Of a DNA stretch of 64,000 nucleotides, positions 1 through 8,288 are shown piece by piece. The translations under genes were made by a program, and so were the position numbers. The notes under the pieces are model-generated. The model was not told where the DNA came from. It saw only the letters and a program-made list of their open reading frames with translations, and did no database searches. The DNA comes from Chitinophaga agrisoli. GTDB lineage: Bacteria > Bacteroidota > Bacteroidia > Chitinophagales > Chitinophagaceae. Where the stretch lies: positions 2,668,327 to 2,732,326 of the forward strand of contig NZ_VUOC01000004.1 of NCBI RefSeq assembly GCF_008386695.1. The letters are read 5' to 3'. Position 1 is the first letter of the stretch; each line of letters opens with the position of its first letter.

Positions 1-2
1 AA

Positions 3-884
3 TATATGAGCGGCGGCTCCGCCACACCGGATGCCGATTACCAGGCCATTACAAGCGCCATCACCATCCCTGCGGGCGGTAGCAGCGTTACTGTTCCGGT
101 AACCGTAACAGACGATGATGAGGTAGAGACGCCGGAAACAGTGGTGCTCACGCTTACCGGCGGCCGGTCTGCCAGCTATGCCTTCACGCCCGGCACTTCG
201 AATGAGGCAACCGTTACTATCACCAGCGAGGATATACTCCGCGGCAATATCCTGATCACTAAAGAAGTGGTGCAACCGGCTGTAGGGCCTTACCGTTTAG
301 GTCAGGACCTCACCTACCGCATCAGCATAAGGAATAAGGGCGCCACCGTAGTCCCCGGCATAAAAGCGCAAGACCAGCTGCCCGGACAACTGGACCAGCC
401 TTCGCATACCTCCGCAGAAAGAGGCGAGATCACAGTTACGCCCAACAGCAGGCTGATAGAATGGAACGTTGGCGACCTGGCGCCGGGGGCCACCGTAGAA
501 ATGACGCTCACCGCACGGCTGATCGGAAGCGGTGAAGTGATCAATACGGCATCTGCTTATGGCAATATCCCGGATGCTGATTCAACGGACAATATCGCTT
601 CTTCCAATATAAATGTACAGGGGGACGACCTTTTCTTCCCGAACGGGATCTCGCCTAACGGAGACGGTAAGAACGAGAAATTCATTATCGGCGGCCTGGA
701 AAAATACCCGGGTTCCGCCCTGTATATCTTCAACCGCTGGGGAGGCCAGGTGTACCAGTCCAAAGACTACCGCAATGACTGGACCGGCGCCGGTCTGAGC
801 GAAGGTACCTACTACTATGTACTGGAAGTAAGGCATCCGGATGGTATTAAAAAATACAAAGGATGGGTTACCCTCGTACGTTAA
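3..884 (+). CDS. C-terminal part of a large T9SS-exported surface adhesin (Calx-beta, DUF11-like, gliding-type CTD)
   Basis: The reading frame is open at the left edge, so this is the 3' part of a longer gene; the ATG at 6 is probably internal. Visible parts are the end of a Calx-beta domain (about residues 5-55, with the acidic DDDEVET turn), a DUF11/conserved-repeat type domain (about 85-200) ending near DADSTDN, and a type B gliding-motility C-terminal domain (about 205-292) with the hallmark [14 protein letters not shown] and the YIFNRWG motif. Known cargo with this domain is exported by the type IX secretion system and needs a SprF-like partner, which is the next gene. It is likely a cell-surface adhesin of the SprB kind or a repeat protein of unknown binding target. 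Family call is firm; the full domain count is unknown because the start lies outside the window. Confidence 0.9.
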   Translation, partial: YMSGGSATPDADYQAITSAITIPAGGSSVTVPVTVTDDDEVETPETVVLTLTGGRSASYAFTPGTSNEATVTITSEDILRGNILITKEVVQPAVGPYRLGQDLTYRISIRNKGATVVPGIKAQDQLPGQLDQPSHTSAERGEITVTPNSRLIEWNVGDLAPGATVEMTLTARLIGSGEVINTASAYGNIPDADSTDNIASSNINVQGDDLFFPNGISPNGDGKNEKFIIGGLEKYPGSALYIFNRWGGQVYQSKDYRNDWTGAGLSEGTYYYVLEVRHPDGIKKYKGWVTLVR

Positions 885-925
885 TGGCAACAATATTATT
901 ATCTGCTGATCAAAAAGTGTTAAAG

Positions 926-1921
926 ATGAAAACAGTACTCAAAGCAGGAATGATGTTCCTGCTGCTAAACATAGGGTTCCGCGCAACCGCGCAACAGAGC
1001 ATACAGTTCAGCCAGTACGTATTCAATGGTCTAAGCCTCAACCCCGCCTACGCAGGTTATAAGGAAGACCTCTATGTAAATGCGACATACCGCCATCAAT
1101 GGGCCAATTTCCCGGGCGCGCCCCGCACAGGGGCCATATCGGTAGATGGGGCTACCAATGAGAATAAAGTGGGCCTGGGCCTGCAGCTGATGTTTGACCG
1201 CCTTGGCCCGCAGGATGCGCTCTCCCTCTACGGTTCCTATGCATACCGCATACCCCTGGATCCGGAAGGAACCCGCCGCCTCTGTATTGGCATCAGCGGT
1301 GGAATTACCCAGTACTCCCTGGATGGCACTGCCCTGCAGCTAACAGATAATGATGATCCTGCGCTGCCGGCTGTCAAAAAAAGCGTGTGGACGCCAGACG
1401 CCCGTTTTGGCATCTACTATTACACGCCCAGATTCTATGCAGGCGCTTCCGTTACAGACCTTTTTGCCATGTACTCAGAAGCATCCCGTTACAACTGGAA
1501 AGGGAATAATTATGCAGCCATCCGTAAAACGCAGCATCTCTACGTTACTTCGGGCGCCATGTTCCCCCTGTCAGAAAACCTGCAGCTCAAACCTTCCATC
1601 CTGGTCAAAGAAGATTTTAAAGGGCCCACCAATGTAGACTTTAACGTGTTCCTACTGATCTGCGAAAAGCTATGGATAGGCGGCTCTTACCGTACAGACG
1701 TAAAACTGTGGAATAAGGATAACCTGCCCACAGACCTGCAGCAGCTGGACGCCGCCAGCGCAATGGTAGAGTTCTATGCTACAGAGAAATTACGTATCGG
1801 GTATTCTTATGACCTGAACGTAAATAAAATGGCGGGGTACCAGGGAGGATCACATGAGGTATCACTGGGCTTTCTCTTCCCCTCCAAAAGATCCATTGTA
1901 CAAAGTCCAAGATATTTTTAA
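926..1921 (+). CDS. PorP/SprF family type IX secretion outer-membrane protein
   Basis: Predicted outer-membrane beta-barrel of the PorP/SprF family, which helps type B T9SS cargo reach or stay on the cell surface. The chosen ATG at 926 gives a clean signal peptide (MKTVLKAGMMFLLL, cleavage after ATA) followed by the family hallmark QSIQFSQYVFNGLSLNPAYAG. A longer frame from 863 would overlap the adhesin gene and bury the signal peptide. The length of 331 residues is usual for the family, and the end (LGFLFPSKR...) looks like a closing beta strand. It lies 41 bases behind the adhesin and 18 bases before the TPR/PD40 gene, the standard adhesin-SprF-accessory order in this phylum. It is probably dedicated to the upstream adhesin. 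Confidence 0.93.
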   Translation: MKTVLKAGMMFLLLNIGFRATAQQSIQFSQYVFNGLSLNPAYAGYKEDLYVNATYRHQWANFPGAPRTGAISVDGATNENKVGLGLQLMFDRLGPQDALSLYGSYAYRIPLDPEGTRRLCIGISGGITQYSLDGTALQLTDNDDPALPAVKKSVWTPDARFGIYYYTPRFYAGASVTDLFAMYSEASRYNWKGNNYAAIRKTQHLYVTSGAMFPLSENLQLKPSILVKEDFKGPTNVDFNVFLLICEKLWIGGSYRTDVKLWNKDNLPTDLQQLDAASAMVEFYATEKLRIGYSYDLNVNKMAGYQGGSHEVSLGFLFPSKRSIVQSPRYF

Positions 1922-1939
1922 ATCCATTACCTATCCAGT

Positions 1940-3226
1940 ATGATACGTCGCAGTTTAATAATAACCTTGTCTGTCACGCTTTCCGCCAGCCTCTATGGCC
2001 AGGAGCAGAAAAGCGTATTAAAGACAGCGGAAGAAGCATATGCCCGCAAGGAATATGCAGTGGCAGGAGCGCTCTATAGCAGGATCGCCCACAGTAAGGG
2101 AGATAAGATGCCTATAGGCAGATGGATAAAGATGGCCCTTAGTTATCAGCAGATAGGGGATTTCGAAAAGGCTTCGGAGATCTACCAGCATATCGTTACA
2201 AGACCAGACCGGCCTGCCGGCGCCTTTTTCAATTACGGGGAAGTGTTGCGGCAGCTGGAGCAGTATACTGCTGCCCGGGAGCAATACAACCAGTTCTCCA
2301 CCGCCAATGCAGATAGCCTGCAGCTTAAAAACATGGCGCTGCAAAGTTGCGACAGCGCGGCGGTATGGGCACAACAGCCTTCGGCGGTACAGTTAAAGCC
2401 TGTAAAAGAGCTCAACACCCCCGGCTCTGATATGGTCAGCGGCGTGGTGAAGAACGGGCTGGTGATCATGTCCAACGGCTACCGCTCATTGGCCATGAAG
2501 GGAAATCCGGAATCGCACCCGGCAACCGATAAAAGAACAGAACAACCTTATTACAAAGCATACCTCTACCGGCAGTTCACTGCAGACAATTCGAACAGGT
2601 TCCTGGAGGAGCTATCCCCCGCACTGTTTGAAAAATATGATTATCATATCGGACCAGTCTGCCTGAACCGTACAGAGGATACCCTGTATGCTACCATCAG
2701 TATACAGGGCGGCGCCGTTAGCGGGGTACGCTTGCTGCAGCTTTACCAATCCGTGAAGCAAAACGGGCAATGGTCATCCCTGGTGCTGATGCCCGGTATT
2801 AACATAAGCGGATATTCTTCCAGCCAGGCAGTACTCAGCACTGATGGCAATACTTTATATTTGGTATCTGACCGCCCGGGGGGCTATGGCCAAACGGATC
2901 TCTGGTATGCGGAGAAGCAGGCAGATGGAAGCTGGGGCCAGCCTGTAAACTGTGGCAATAAGATCAACACCATTGCGGCAGAGATCTTCCCTACTATTAA
3001 TGAAGAGGGCGCGCTCTATTTCTCCAGTAAAGGGCACCCCGGCATGGGCGGATTTGATATCTTCCGCGCAAAAGGCGCCAAAGCTTCCTGGAATACGCCT
3101 GAAAATATGAAAGCCCCCTTCAATTCAGGTGCGGATGATATCGGCCTGATCCTGCAGGATGGCAGGGGCTATCTCAGTTCTAATAAACAGAACGGTCCGG
3201 GGAAGGATGATATCTATTCTTTTTAG
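1940..3226 (+). CDS. Secreted TPR and PD40 repeat protein, T9SS accessory type
   Basis: Signal peptide (MIRRSLIITLSVTLSASLYG), then tetratricopeptide-like helices over about residues 25-135 (AYARKEYAVAGALYSRIA, QIGDFEKASEIYQ), then WD40-like PD40 beta-propeller repeats over about 285-425 (LSTDGNTLYLVSDRPGGYGQTDLW and FPTINEEGALYFSSKGHPGMGGFDIF). The same TPR plus PD40 arrangement occurs in PorE-type proteins linked to the T9SS, but those usually end in an OmpA peptidoglycan-binding domain, which is absent here: the protein stops right after the propeller. It follows the SprF-like gene by 18 bases and a terminator follows it, so adhesin, SprF-like protein and this protein form one unit. A periplasmic or outer-membrane scaffold role is inference. 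Confidence 0.85.
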   Translation: MIRRSLIITLSVTLSASLYGQEQKSVLKTAEEAYARKEYAVAGALYSRIAHSKGDKMPIGRWIKMALSYQQIGDFEKASEIYQHIVTRPDRPAGAFFNYGEVLRQLEQYTAAREQYNQFSTANADSLQLKNMALQSCDSAAVWAQQPSAVQLKPVKELNTPGSDMVSGVVKNGLVIMSNGYRSLAMKGNPESHPATDKRTEQPYYKAYLYRQFTADNSNRFLEELSPALFEKYDYHIGPVCLNRTEDTLYATISIQGGAVSGVRLLQLYQSVKQNGQWSSLVLMPGINISGYSSSQAVLSTDGNTLYLVSDRPGGYGQTDLWYAEKQADGSWGQPVNCGNKINTIAAEIFPTINEEGALYFSSKGHPGMGGFDIFRAKGAKASWNTPENMKAPFNSGADDIGLILQDGRGYLSSNKQNGPGKDDIYSF

Positions 3227-3246
3227 CAGTATCTGATACAAAAACT

Positions 3247-3283
3247 AAAGCCGCATGGATCATATGACCTGTGCGGCTTTTTT
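3247..3283. terminator. Bidirectional intrinsic terminator
   Basis: Perfect 9-bp stem AAAGCCGCA / TGCGGCTTT with a T-run on the right and an A-run on the left. It lies between the converging T9SS unit (plus strand) and the old yellow enzyme gene (minus strand) and can serve both. Confidence 0.8.
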
Positions 3284-3296
3284 CATACCCCCCTTG

Positions 3297-4424
3297 TTAG
3301 TTACTAAAATTGGGAAAATCGACAAACCCTTTCTCTCCGTTCCTGGTATAATAGGCAGAGCGGTCGGCTACTACTATTGGCCAGTCGTTCTTAAAACGGG
3401 CCACCAGATCAGGATTGCCTATAAAAGGCCTGCCAAAAGCTATCAGATCCACCCAGCCGGTAGCCAATGCAGCCAGTGCTGATTCCTTGTTGAAGCTGCC
3501 GCACCAGATGATGGAACCAGTAAAGCATTCCCGTGTTTTTTTGAGAAATTCGTCCGGTAAATGCTGGTGATCGAACACGGCGTCCTGCATGTTTCCTTTT
3601 GGCAGCAATTCATAAAGCAGGTGAATATAGGCAATACCCCGGCGGCTTAACTCCTCACACAGATAGAAAAAAGTGTCTTCTCCCAGCGGATCCTCCGGCA
3701 TGCTATTGTAATTCCCAAATGGGGAAAGCCGCACGCCTACGCTACCAGCCCCTAACTCCGCTATAGCCGCATCTACAACTTCCAACAGGAAACGGGTGCG
3801 GTTTTCCAGTGTCTGGCCACCATATTGGTCATTACGGGTATTAAGCGTGCCATTCAGGAATTGCTCAAACAAGTATCCGTTTGCGCTATGAATTTCCACG
3901 CCATCAAATCCTACTTTCCGGGCGTTGCCAAAAGCGGTCTTAAAATCGTTAATTAAAGCAGGTATTTCATCTGTGCGCAGCTGTCTTGGTTTACTGGCGG
4001 GTATATAAGTTAGCTTACCTTCTGCGTCATGGGCAAACACGTTGGATCCAACTGCCTGCACATCAGTGGCGCTCCATGGCGCCTGTCCTCCGGGCATCAT
4101 GGAAGTATGCGACATCCGCCCTACATGCCAGATCTGCATAAAGATCTTACCATTATTGCGATGCACTTCATCTGTTACCAGCTTCCATCCTGCCAGCTGG
4201 GCGTCTGAGAAAATGCCGGGCGTCCACAGATACCCTTTGCCGTGTGGCGCGATATCCGTAGCTTCACTGATCATCAACCCGGCGCTTGCACGCTGCCCGT
4301 AATATTTCGCGATCATAGCATTGGGTACATCACCGGCCGAAGTACGGGTCCTTGTCATCGGCGCCATTACCACCCGATTCGCTAATTGGTGGTCCCCCAG
4401 CTTGTTTGATTCAAATAAACTCAT
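3297..4424 (-). CDS. Old yellow enzyme family alkene reductase (NemA-like)
   Basis: FMN-dependent ene-reductase of the old yellow enzyme family, which reduces activated double bonds of enones, quinones or nitro compounds with NAD(P)H; cytoplasmic. The protein is a full TIM barrel of about 375 residues. Seen motifs: the N-terminal NRVVMAPMTRTR, the FMN site IWHVGR, the catalytic segment EIHSANGYL with His179, Asn182 and Tyr184 (trimmed numbering), and the C-terminal phosphate-binding FGRPFIGNPDL. The start at 4424 (MSLFESN) fits the family; a frame from 4448 adds eight unconserved residues. It is divergent from an HxlR regulator with a palindrome between them, a common arrangement in which the regulator senses quinones or other electrophiles and controls the reductase. 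The natural substrate is unknown. Confidence 0.93.
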   Translation of the reverse strand: MSLFESNKLGDHQLANRVVMAPMTRTRTSAGDVPNAMIAKYYGQRASAGLMISEATDIAPHGKGYLWTPGIFSDAQLAGWKLVTDEVHRNNGKIFMQIWHVGRMSHTSMMPGGQAPWSATDVQAVGSNVFAHDAEGKLTYIPASKPRQLRTDEIPALINDFKTAFGNARKVGFDGVEIHSANGYLFEQFLNGTLNTRNDQYGGQTLENRTRFLLEVVDAAIAELGAGSVGVRLSPFGNYNSMPEDPLGEDTFFYLCEELSRRGIAYIHLLYELLPKGNMQDAVFDHQHLPDEFLKKTRECFTGSIIWCGSFNKESALAALATGWVDLIAFGRPFIGNPDLVARFKNDWPIVVADRSAYYTRNGEKGFVDFPNFSN

Positions 4425-4467
4425 CTTTTTTCCGCAAAGTACCGACACATTACATTCATTTACAATA

Positions 4468-4485
4468 ACTTACACGAACGTAAGT
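4468..4485. promoter_or_regulatory. Candidate HxlR operator (inverted repeat)
   Basis: ACTTAC-N6-GTAAGT is a perfect inverted repeat lying 44 bases upstream of the old yellow enzyme start, in the region shared with the HxlR gene. As I recall, YodB/CatR-type HxlR regulators bind very similar ACTTAC/GTAAGT half sites, so this is the best operator candidate. Binding is not shown. Confidence 0.55.
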
Positions 4486-4558
4486 CTACTGTAACCAAGG
4501 TTTGTATTGTTCATTTTCAATCAGTTGCCACCTCTGAAAAACTGATTTGTGACATAAG

Positions 4559-4571
4559 AATGACAGTCATT
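4559..4571. promoter_or_regulatory. Second palindrome upstream of the HxlR gene
   Basis: Perfect palindrome AATGAC-A-GTCATT, 18 bases upstream of the putative -7 box of the HxlR gene, where a bound protein would cover the -33 region. It differs from the operator at 4468, so it may bind another protein or be chance. Confidence 0.3.
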
Positions 4572-4588
4572 TCCAACGTTTTCTGGTT

Positions 4589-4596
4589 TATTTTTG
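4589..4596 (+). promoter_or_regulatory. Candidate -7 promoter box for the HxlR gene
   Basis: TATTTTTG matches the Bacteroidota sigma-A -7 consensus TAnnTTTG and lies 26 bases before the proposed TTG start. No convincing -33 box is seen at the usual distance. Confidence 0.35.
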
Positions 4597-4621
4597 TGGT
4601 ATCAATTAAACTCATAAAACA

Positions 4622-4987
4622 TTGGCATATAACAGAACACAGCTGGCCAACTGGGTGTCTAACCCCGATGCGTGCGCGGTTGAAACGGCCCTTGCTACCA
4701 TTGGTGGAAAATGGAAGCTCAGGATCTACGACCTCCTGAGAAGAGAGCAATCTGTAAGATATAACCTCATTAACACGGAACTGGGGGATATATCAGAAAA
4801 AACATTGACCGCTCAGCTGCGGGAAATGGAACAGGATGGGATCATTACCCGCATTGTTTATGCGGAGGTGCCGCCGCGGGTGGAATACAGTTTAACGCCA
4901 CTGGGAAAATCGCTGGAAACTGTTTTTGACGCATTGGCTAACTGGGGCAGGGCATTTACAGCAGATAAAACATCCATGCCGGACTAA
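4622..4987 (+). CDS. HxlR family winged-helix transcriptional regulator
   Basis: A 121-residue DNA-binding protein of the HxlR family. The characteristic start of the domain is seen: a cysteine (PDACAVETALATIGGKWKLRIYDLL, Cys at residue 18), then the recognition region ISEKTLTAQLREMEQDGII and the wing VPPRVEYSLTPLGKSL. Regulators of this family with a cysteine at this place often respond to quinones, aldehydes or thiol stress. The start is a TTG at 4622, because no ATG precedes the domain and the family begins at this distance before the cysteine. It is divergent from the old yellow enzyme gene and probably controls it through the inverted repeat at 4468; that link is inference. Confidence 0.9.
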   Translation: MAYNRTQLANWVSNPDACAVETALATIGGKWKLRIYDLLRREQSVRYNLINTELGDISEKTLTAQLREMEQDGIITRIVYAEVPPRVEYSLTPLGKSLETVFDALANWGRAFTADKTSMPD

Positions 4988-4999
4988 ATATTATCAGTA

Positions 5000-5038
5000 A
5001 AAACAACCAATACGCAGCTGTTGCGTATTGGTTGTTTT
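5000..5038. terminator. Strong bidirectional intrinsic terminator
   Basis: A perfect 17-bp stem (AAAACAACCAATACGCA and its complement) with a five-base loop GCTGT, A-run on the left and T-run on the right. It separates the convergent HxlR gene and the GH71/99-like gene, serving both. Confidence 0.88.
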
Positions 5039-5046
5039 CGAATGTA

Positions 5047-6345
5047 TTATTGCACCGTAAACGGCGTTGGACAAGTGGCCGTATAAGGAATTTGCCCCTT
5101 AAATAACTTACCCCCATCCCCCGTCTCTCTCAGGTAAAAATCGGATGATACGTGCACGCCATCGGCATCCAGCGTAAGGAAGTATTTTCCCGCGGGGATC
5201 ATGGACGCGTCTTCCGCACATTTAAAAATAGAGGTAGCTTCGTTCAGCTCATCAAACATGGCAATATATACACTCACCGCCCCTGCTTTTTTCATGACAG
5301 CAAACTGCGACCACATGAAATCGCCATGATTACGTTTAAACCCATTTCTTACTCCGCCATTACTATTGGAAAATGCAGTACCCGGATAAGCACAAGGCTG
5401 GTAATCCATATTGTGTGCGTTACAATAAGCCAGATCACCGGATACCCATTGCTCGTAGGAAGGATCAACAACCCTGCCCACAGCCCAGGCGGATATCATG
5501 TTAAATGCCGGCCATACATCCCCAAAATCGCTGCGTGCATCGCCAAAACCCCTGCGCCATTCACCAGGTACGGAACCAATAACATACAGTCCCTGATCTT
5601 TAAGCCAGTTGATGAACTTAAGCGCATCGCCCGGGCTTGCCGGGTGTTGTGCATATCCCAGACCATACACGCACACTACCGGTTTGCCGTTCTGTTTGGC
5701 ATAAGCAGGAGACGAGGTTAAATGCAGCGTATTTATAATAGTATTGGTCCAGTCGTTCTGAATGGCGGTAAGGTTACCCCAACCGGAAGCGTCGTACATA
5801 ATGTAGAACTTACGGCCATAGGTCTGCGCGGCATTCATTACGCGGGTAGCCATCCCATCACGCTGTCCCTTGATCGGCGATCCGGGACTGATCTCATTGG
5901 CAAAACGCTGCAGCGCGGCGCAATCAATACCGTATTCCTGCATCCAGCGGAAATGGGTATTAACGGTTGACTGGTCATAGGAAGAAAACATGCCGGCAGG
6001 TTGCCCGTTACCCAGGTTGCCCGTGTAAGGGGGTTGGGCAACACCGCCCTGGCCAAACGGCACACCGGTATAGATCCTGGTATACTCGCGGGTATCAGGC
6101 CACATTTCGAGGTTCGTGTGTCCCCAGTTATTGTTGGGCGAGCCATCGCCCAGCGCAGAGAACCATCCCTGGTAACCCACCGTTACCTTACCCACTACAT
6201 CGTTTGGAGAAGACGTATCGGCAGCCACCCCGCCACCGGTAGTGGTCTTATCGCCAGGAACATTATCCTGCTGCAGCGGCTTTTTTGAACAGCCAAATAA
6301 TAACAACGCAATAGCAACAAATGGAAATAATCGGGTTTTTCTCAT
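5047..6345 (-). CDS. Glycoside hydrolase family 71/99-like lipoprotein
   Basis: The protein starts with a lipoprotein signal (MRKTRLFPFVAIALLLFGC, lipobox LLFGC), then a low-complexity linker, then a domain starting VGKVTVGYQGWFSALGDGS and NNWGHTNLEMWPD. These phrases are typical of the GH71/99-like TIM-barrel proteins often annotated as xylosidase/arabinosidase or endo-mannosidase-like. The acidic region FDELNEATSIFK near the C-terminus resembles the WNE-type segment of such barrels and could carry a catalytic or substrate-binding acid. The family is well supported, but the substrate is not: no CAZy-type partner genes lie beside it, and it stands alone between a terminator and a decayed region. 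Expected place: outer membrane or surface, anchored by the lipid. Confidence 0.82.
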   Translation of the reverse strand: MRKTRLFPFVAIALLLFGCSKKPLQQDNVPGDKTTTGGGVAADTSSPNDVVGKVTVGYQGWFSALGDGSPNNNWGHTNLEMWPDTREYTRIYTGVPFGQGGVAQPPYTGNLGNGQPAGMFSSYDQSTVNTHFRWMQEYGIDCAALQRFANEISPGSPIKGQRDGMATRVMNAAQTYGRKFYIMYDASGWGNLTAIQNDWTNTIINTLHLTSSPAYAKQNGKPVVCVYGLGYAQHPASPGDALKFINWLKDQGLYVIGSVPGEWRRGFGDARSDFGDVWPAFNMISAWAVGRVVDPSYEQWVSGDLAYCNAHNMDYQPCAYPGTAFSNSNGGVRNGFKRNHGDFMWSQFAVMKKAGAVSVYIAMFDELNEATSIFKCAEDASMIPAGKYFLTLDADGVHVSSDFYLRETGDGGKLFKGQIPYTATCPTPFTVQ

Positions 6346-6449
6346 AGTAAATATGGATTTGGTTAAGCCGTGCTAAGGTAGCAGGCAGGGGTATAACAAA
6401 GGATTAACAAAAGGCTTAATTCCTAATAAAACTGTAATACGCTATCTGA

Positions 6450-6698
6450 TCAACTGCAAATGGTCAGACAGGTCTGTCTGGCCCCGCCATCCGCCGAGAA
6501 AGAACACACCGGTTAAAATGGCTGGACCTGCATAACCTACTGGGAGGTTTCCAGGCCGCTTCATTTTGGCGACTATGCCAGTATGCCATGTTTGACCTGG
6601 TAGCCATCACGGTGCTGATCAGTGGTATTTATCTGTGGTTTGCACGACGAAATCATTGTGAGGAAAGTGTGGTGGTAAAGCCGCGCCCCGCTGCATAA
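6450..6698 (+). pseudogene. Remnant of a PepSY-associated transmembrane protein (C-terminal end only)
   Basis: The stretch between the two flanking lipoprotein genes holds an open frame that runs from a TGA at 6447 to a TAA at 6696 with no usable ATG. Its second half reads as the end of a PepSY_TM-type membrane protein: RLKWLDLHNLLGG, then a hydrophobic helix YAMFDLVAITVLISGIYLWF followed by ARR, the pattern of the last transmembrane helix and basic cytoplasmic tail. The first 20 codons look unrelated. The likely reading is a deleted iron-reductase or sensor-type PepSY protein whose 5' part was lost. It could also be a very short membrane protein with a non-standard start, which I consider less likely. 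The rest of 6346-6827 shows nothing else. Confidence 0.55.
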
Positions 6699-6827
6699 TC
6701 CTCCTCATTCCCTTCCGATAAATCACGGATTTTCTTTTTGCAATAAACAAGATCCCAACAACTTTACCTAGCTTGCGGCGTCGACCCAATTTTGCATAAT
6801 TAATTTAACCTAATAAAACCCAAACCT

Positions 6828-7538
6828 GTGAAACGCTACATTTTGTCAATTGCCGTGCTGTCATTCATTTTTTCGAGCTGTACAAAGGACCACAACGAAA
6901 AGGAGGTTGTCATGGATGCAACACATTCTACAGCCCTGGAAAACGGCACCAAAGTAAGTACGATCGGACTCAGACCCCTGGGCTTCCTTACCGGAAGCGC
7001 GTCAGTGATCGGTATTCCAGGTCAAAGTGTTGACCTGACCTTCTATCCCAGCACAGAATTAATGGCAGGCGTCTGGACGGTACAGGGCACTGCTTATACC
7101 TTCCAAAGCTACTTCTGCACTACTCAGGCACTGGCGCCAACGGAGGCCAATGTGCAAGAGGCCTACCTGATGCTTAACTCAAACCCGACTCCCATAAATG
7201 GCGACGGGGTACATGCCAATTCCGGTACCAATAACGCATTTTATGTTCGAAGAGTGGTGGGAGACTGGGATGTTACGCAAATGGATAAGATCAAATGGAC
7301 CAGCAGACCAGCCACTACCACGGACGACCAAGTACTAATTCCGCATACTACCCTGGCGTCTGATGATTTGGCGGTAAATGTGACCGCCATGGTAAAAACA
7401 GCCATACGCCAAGGGGAAACTATGATCGGGTTTTGCCTCGTTCCGGTAGCCACGCAACCGCTTAATATGCGTAATTTCGTTTCTCCCTACCATGAAAGGC
7501 TGGATCGCGCGCCCCGGTTGGTGATCATCACTAAATAG
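6828..7538 (+). CDS. Lipoprotein with a DNRLRE/CBM96-like beta-sandwich
   Basis: The gene starts with GTG (6828) and encodes a lipoprotein signal (MKRYILSIAVLSFIFSSC). No catalytic motif is visible. The mature part, about 215 residues, has the layout of DNRLRE/CBM96-type domains: paired strands, ITW-like phrase DKIKWTSRP, a D-L-A-V-N-V-T-A-M-V segment before a glycine-rich turn, and an ending with SPYHERLDRAPRLVI, like the usual F-S-E-...-P-L-V close. In other proteins this domain is carried by secreted or surface proteins and can bind polysaccharide. This one has the domain alone. It is a single-gene unit bounded by a decayed region and a terminator. The domain assignment is by eye and moderate; no function is claimed. 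Confidence 0.7.
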   Translation: MKRYILSIAVLSFIFSSCTKDHNEKEVVMDATHSTALENGTKVSTIGLRPLGFLTGSASVIGIPGQSVDLTFYPSTELMAGVWTVQGTAYTFQSYFCTTQALAPTEANVQEAYLMLNSNPTPINGDGVHANSGTNNAFYVRRVVGDWDVTQMDKIKWTSRPATTTDDQVLIPHTTLASDDLAVNVTAMVKTAIRQGETMIGFCLVPVATQPLNMRNFVSPYHERLDRAPRLVIITK

Positions 7539-7558
7539 CCAATACTTTTCTGGTTTAA

Positions 7559-7593
7559 AAAAGCCCTGAAAGCCATCACCTTTCAGGGCTTTT
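7559..7593 (+). terminator. Intrinsic terminator after the DNRLRE-like lipoprotein
   Basis: Perfect 14-bp stem AAAAGCCCTGAAAG / CTTTCAGGGCTTTT with a seven-base loop, 21 bases after the stop codon. The right arm ends in four T. Confidence 0.85.
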
Positions 7594-7747
7594 CATTGGT
7601 ATACCCAGCCCCGTATACTACACGAATACATATCGACTCCCTCCCATAAATCAGCTCCATTTAGTATCTTACATATACCATAACAAATAACTCTTTACTA
7701 TCTATTTTATTAGTACTAACCAGGTAGGCAACATCCTCTGATCAGAC

Positions 7748-7755
7748 TAATTTTG
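7748..7755 (+). promoter_or_regulatory. Candidate -7 promoter box for the molybdenum hydroxylase operon
   Basis: TAATTTTG fits the Bacteroidota consensus TAnnTTTG, 48 bases before the ATG of the small subunit. It is flanked by two related sequences, CAGGTAGGC on the left and TACCTGCCT on the right, forming an imperfect dyad. No clear -33 box. Confidence 0.4.
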
Positions 7756-7802
7756 ATTACCTGCCTATGATCGGTTTAATATAAACAGCAAACCTCTGAA
7801 AT

Positions 7803-8285
7803 ATGCCAAAGTATTCAATTCACATTAACGGTAAAGTGCACGATGTAGATGCACTGGAGGATATGCCATTATTATGGGTCCTGAGAGACATATTGGGCAT
7901 GAAGGGTACTAAATTTGGCTGCGGTAAAGCCCTCTGTGGCGCCTGCACCGTGCACCTGGATGATACCGCCGTACGTTCCTGTAGTGTGCCCGTATCCGCT
8001 GTGGGTCAGGGCAAGGTCACTACTATTGAAGGGCTTTCTGAAGAGGGTGATCATCCTTTGCAACAGGCATGGAAAAAATACATCGTGCCGCAATGCGGAT
8101 ACTGCCAGACTGGCCAGATCATGAATGCGGCAGCACTGCTCAAAGGCAATCCCGCCCCCTCAGAAGCGCAGATAGAACAGGCCATGCAAGGCAACCTTTG
8201 CCGCTGCGGTACCTATAACCGTATCAAACAAGCTATTCAAAGCGTGACCGCAGGTAAATTAGATAACTCCGCAAAAGAAAATTAA
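7803..8285 (+). CDS. Molybdenum hydroxylase small [2Fe-2S] subunit (isoquinoline 1-oxidoreductase alpha type)
   Basis: Electron-transfer subunit of a xanthine-oxidase-family molybdenum hydroxylase. Two [2Fe-2S] sites are visible: a plant-type N-terminal cluster ([18 protein letters not shown]...RSC) and a helical C-terminal cluster ([11 protein letters not shown] ... [12 protein letters not shown]). The length of 160 residues is standard for the IorA/CoxS group. It carries no leader of its own, as is normal when the large subunit has a Tat signal and carries the small one across the membrane. It is followed after only three bases by the large subunit gene, so the two are co-translated. No FAD subunit is present, as expected for the IorAB type, in which electrons go to a cytochrome c or other acceptor. 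Confidence 0.95.
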   Translation: MPKYSIHINGKVHDVDALEDMPLLWVLRDILGMKGTKFGCGKALCGACTVHLDDTAVRSCSVPVSAVGQGKVTTIEGLSEEGDHPLQQAWKKYIVPQCGYCQTGQIMNAAALLKGNPAPSEAQIEQAMQGNLCRCGTYNRIKQAIQSVTAGKLDNSAKEN

Positions 8286-8288
8286 CCG

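Noticed and set aside
863-925. Longer start for the PorP/SprF-like gene
   Set aside because: It would add 21 residues overlapping the adhesin gene and displace the signal peptide; the ATG at 926 is better.
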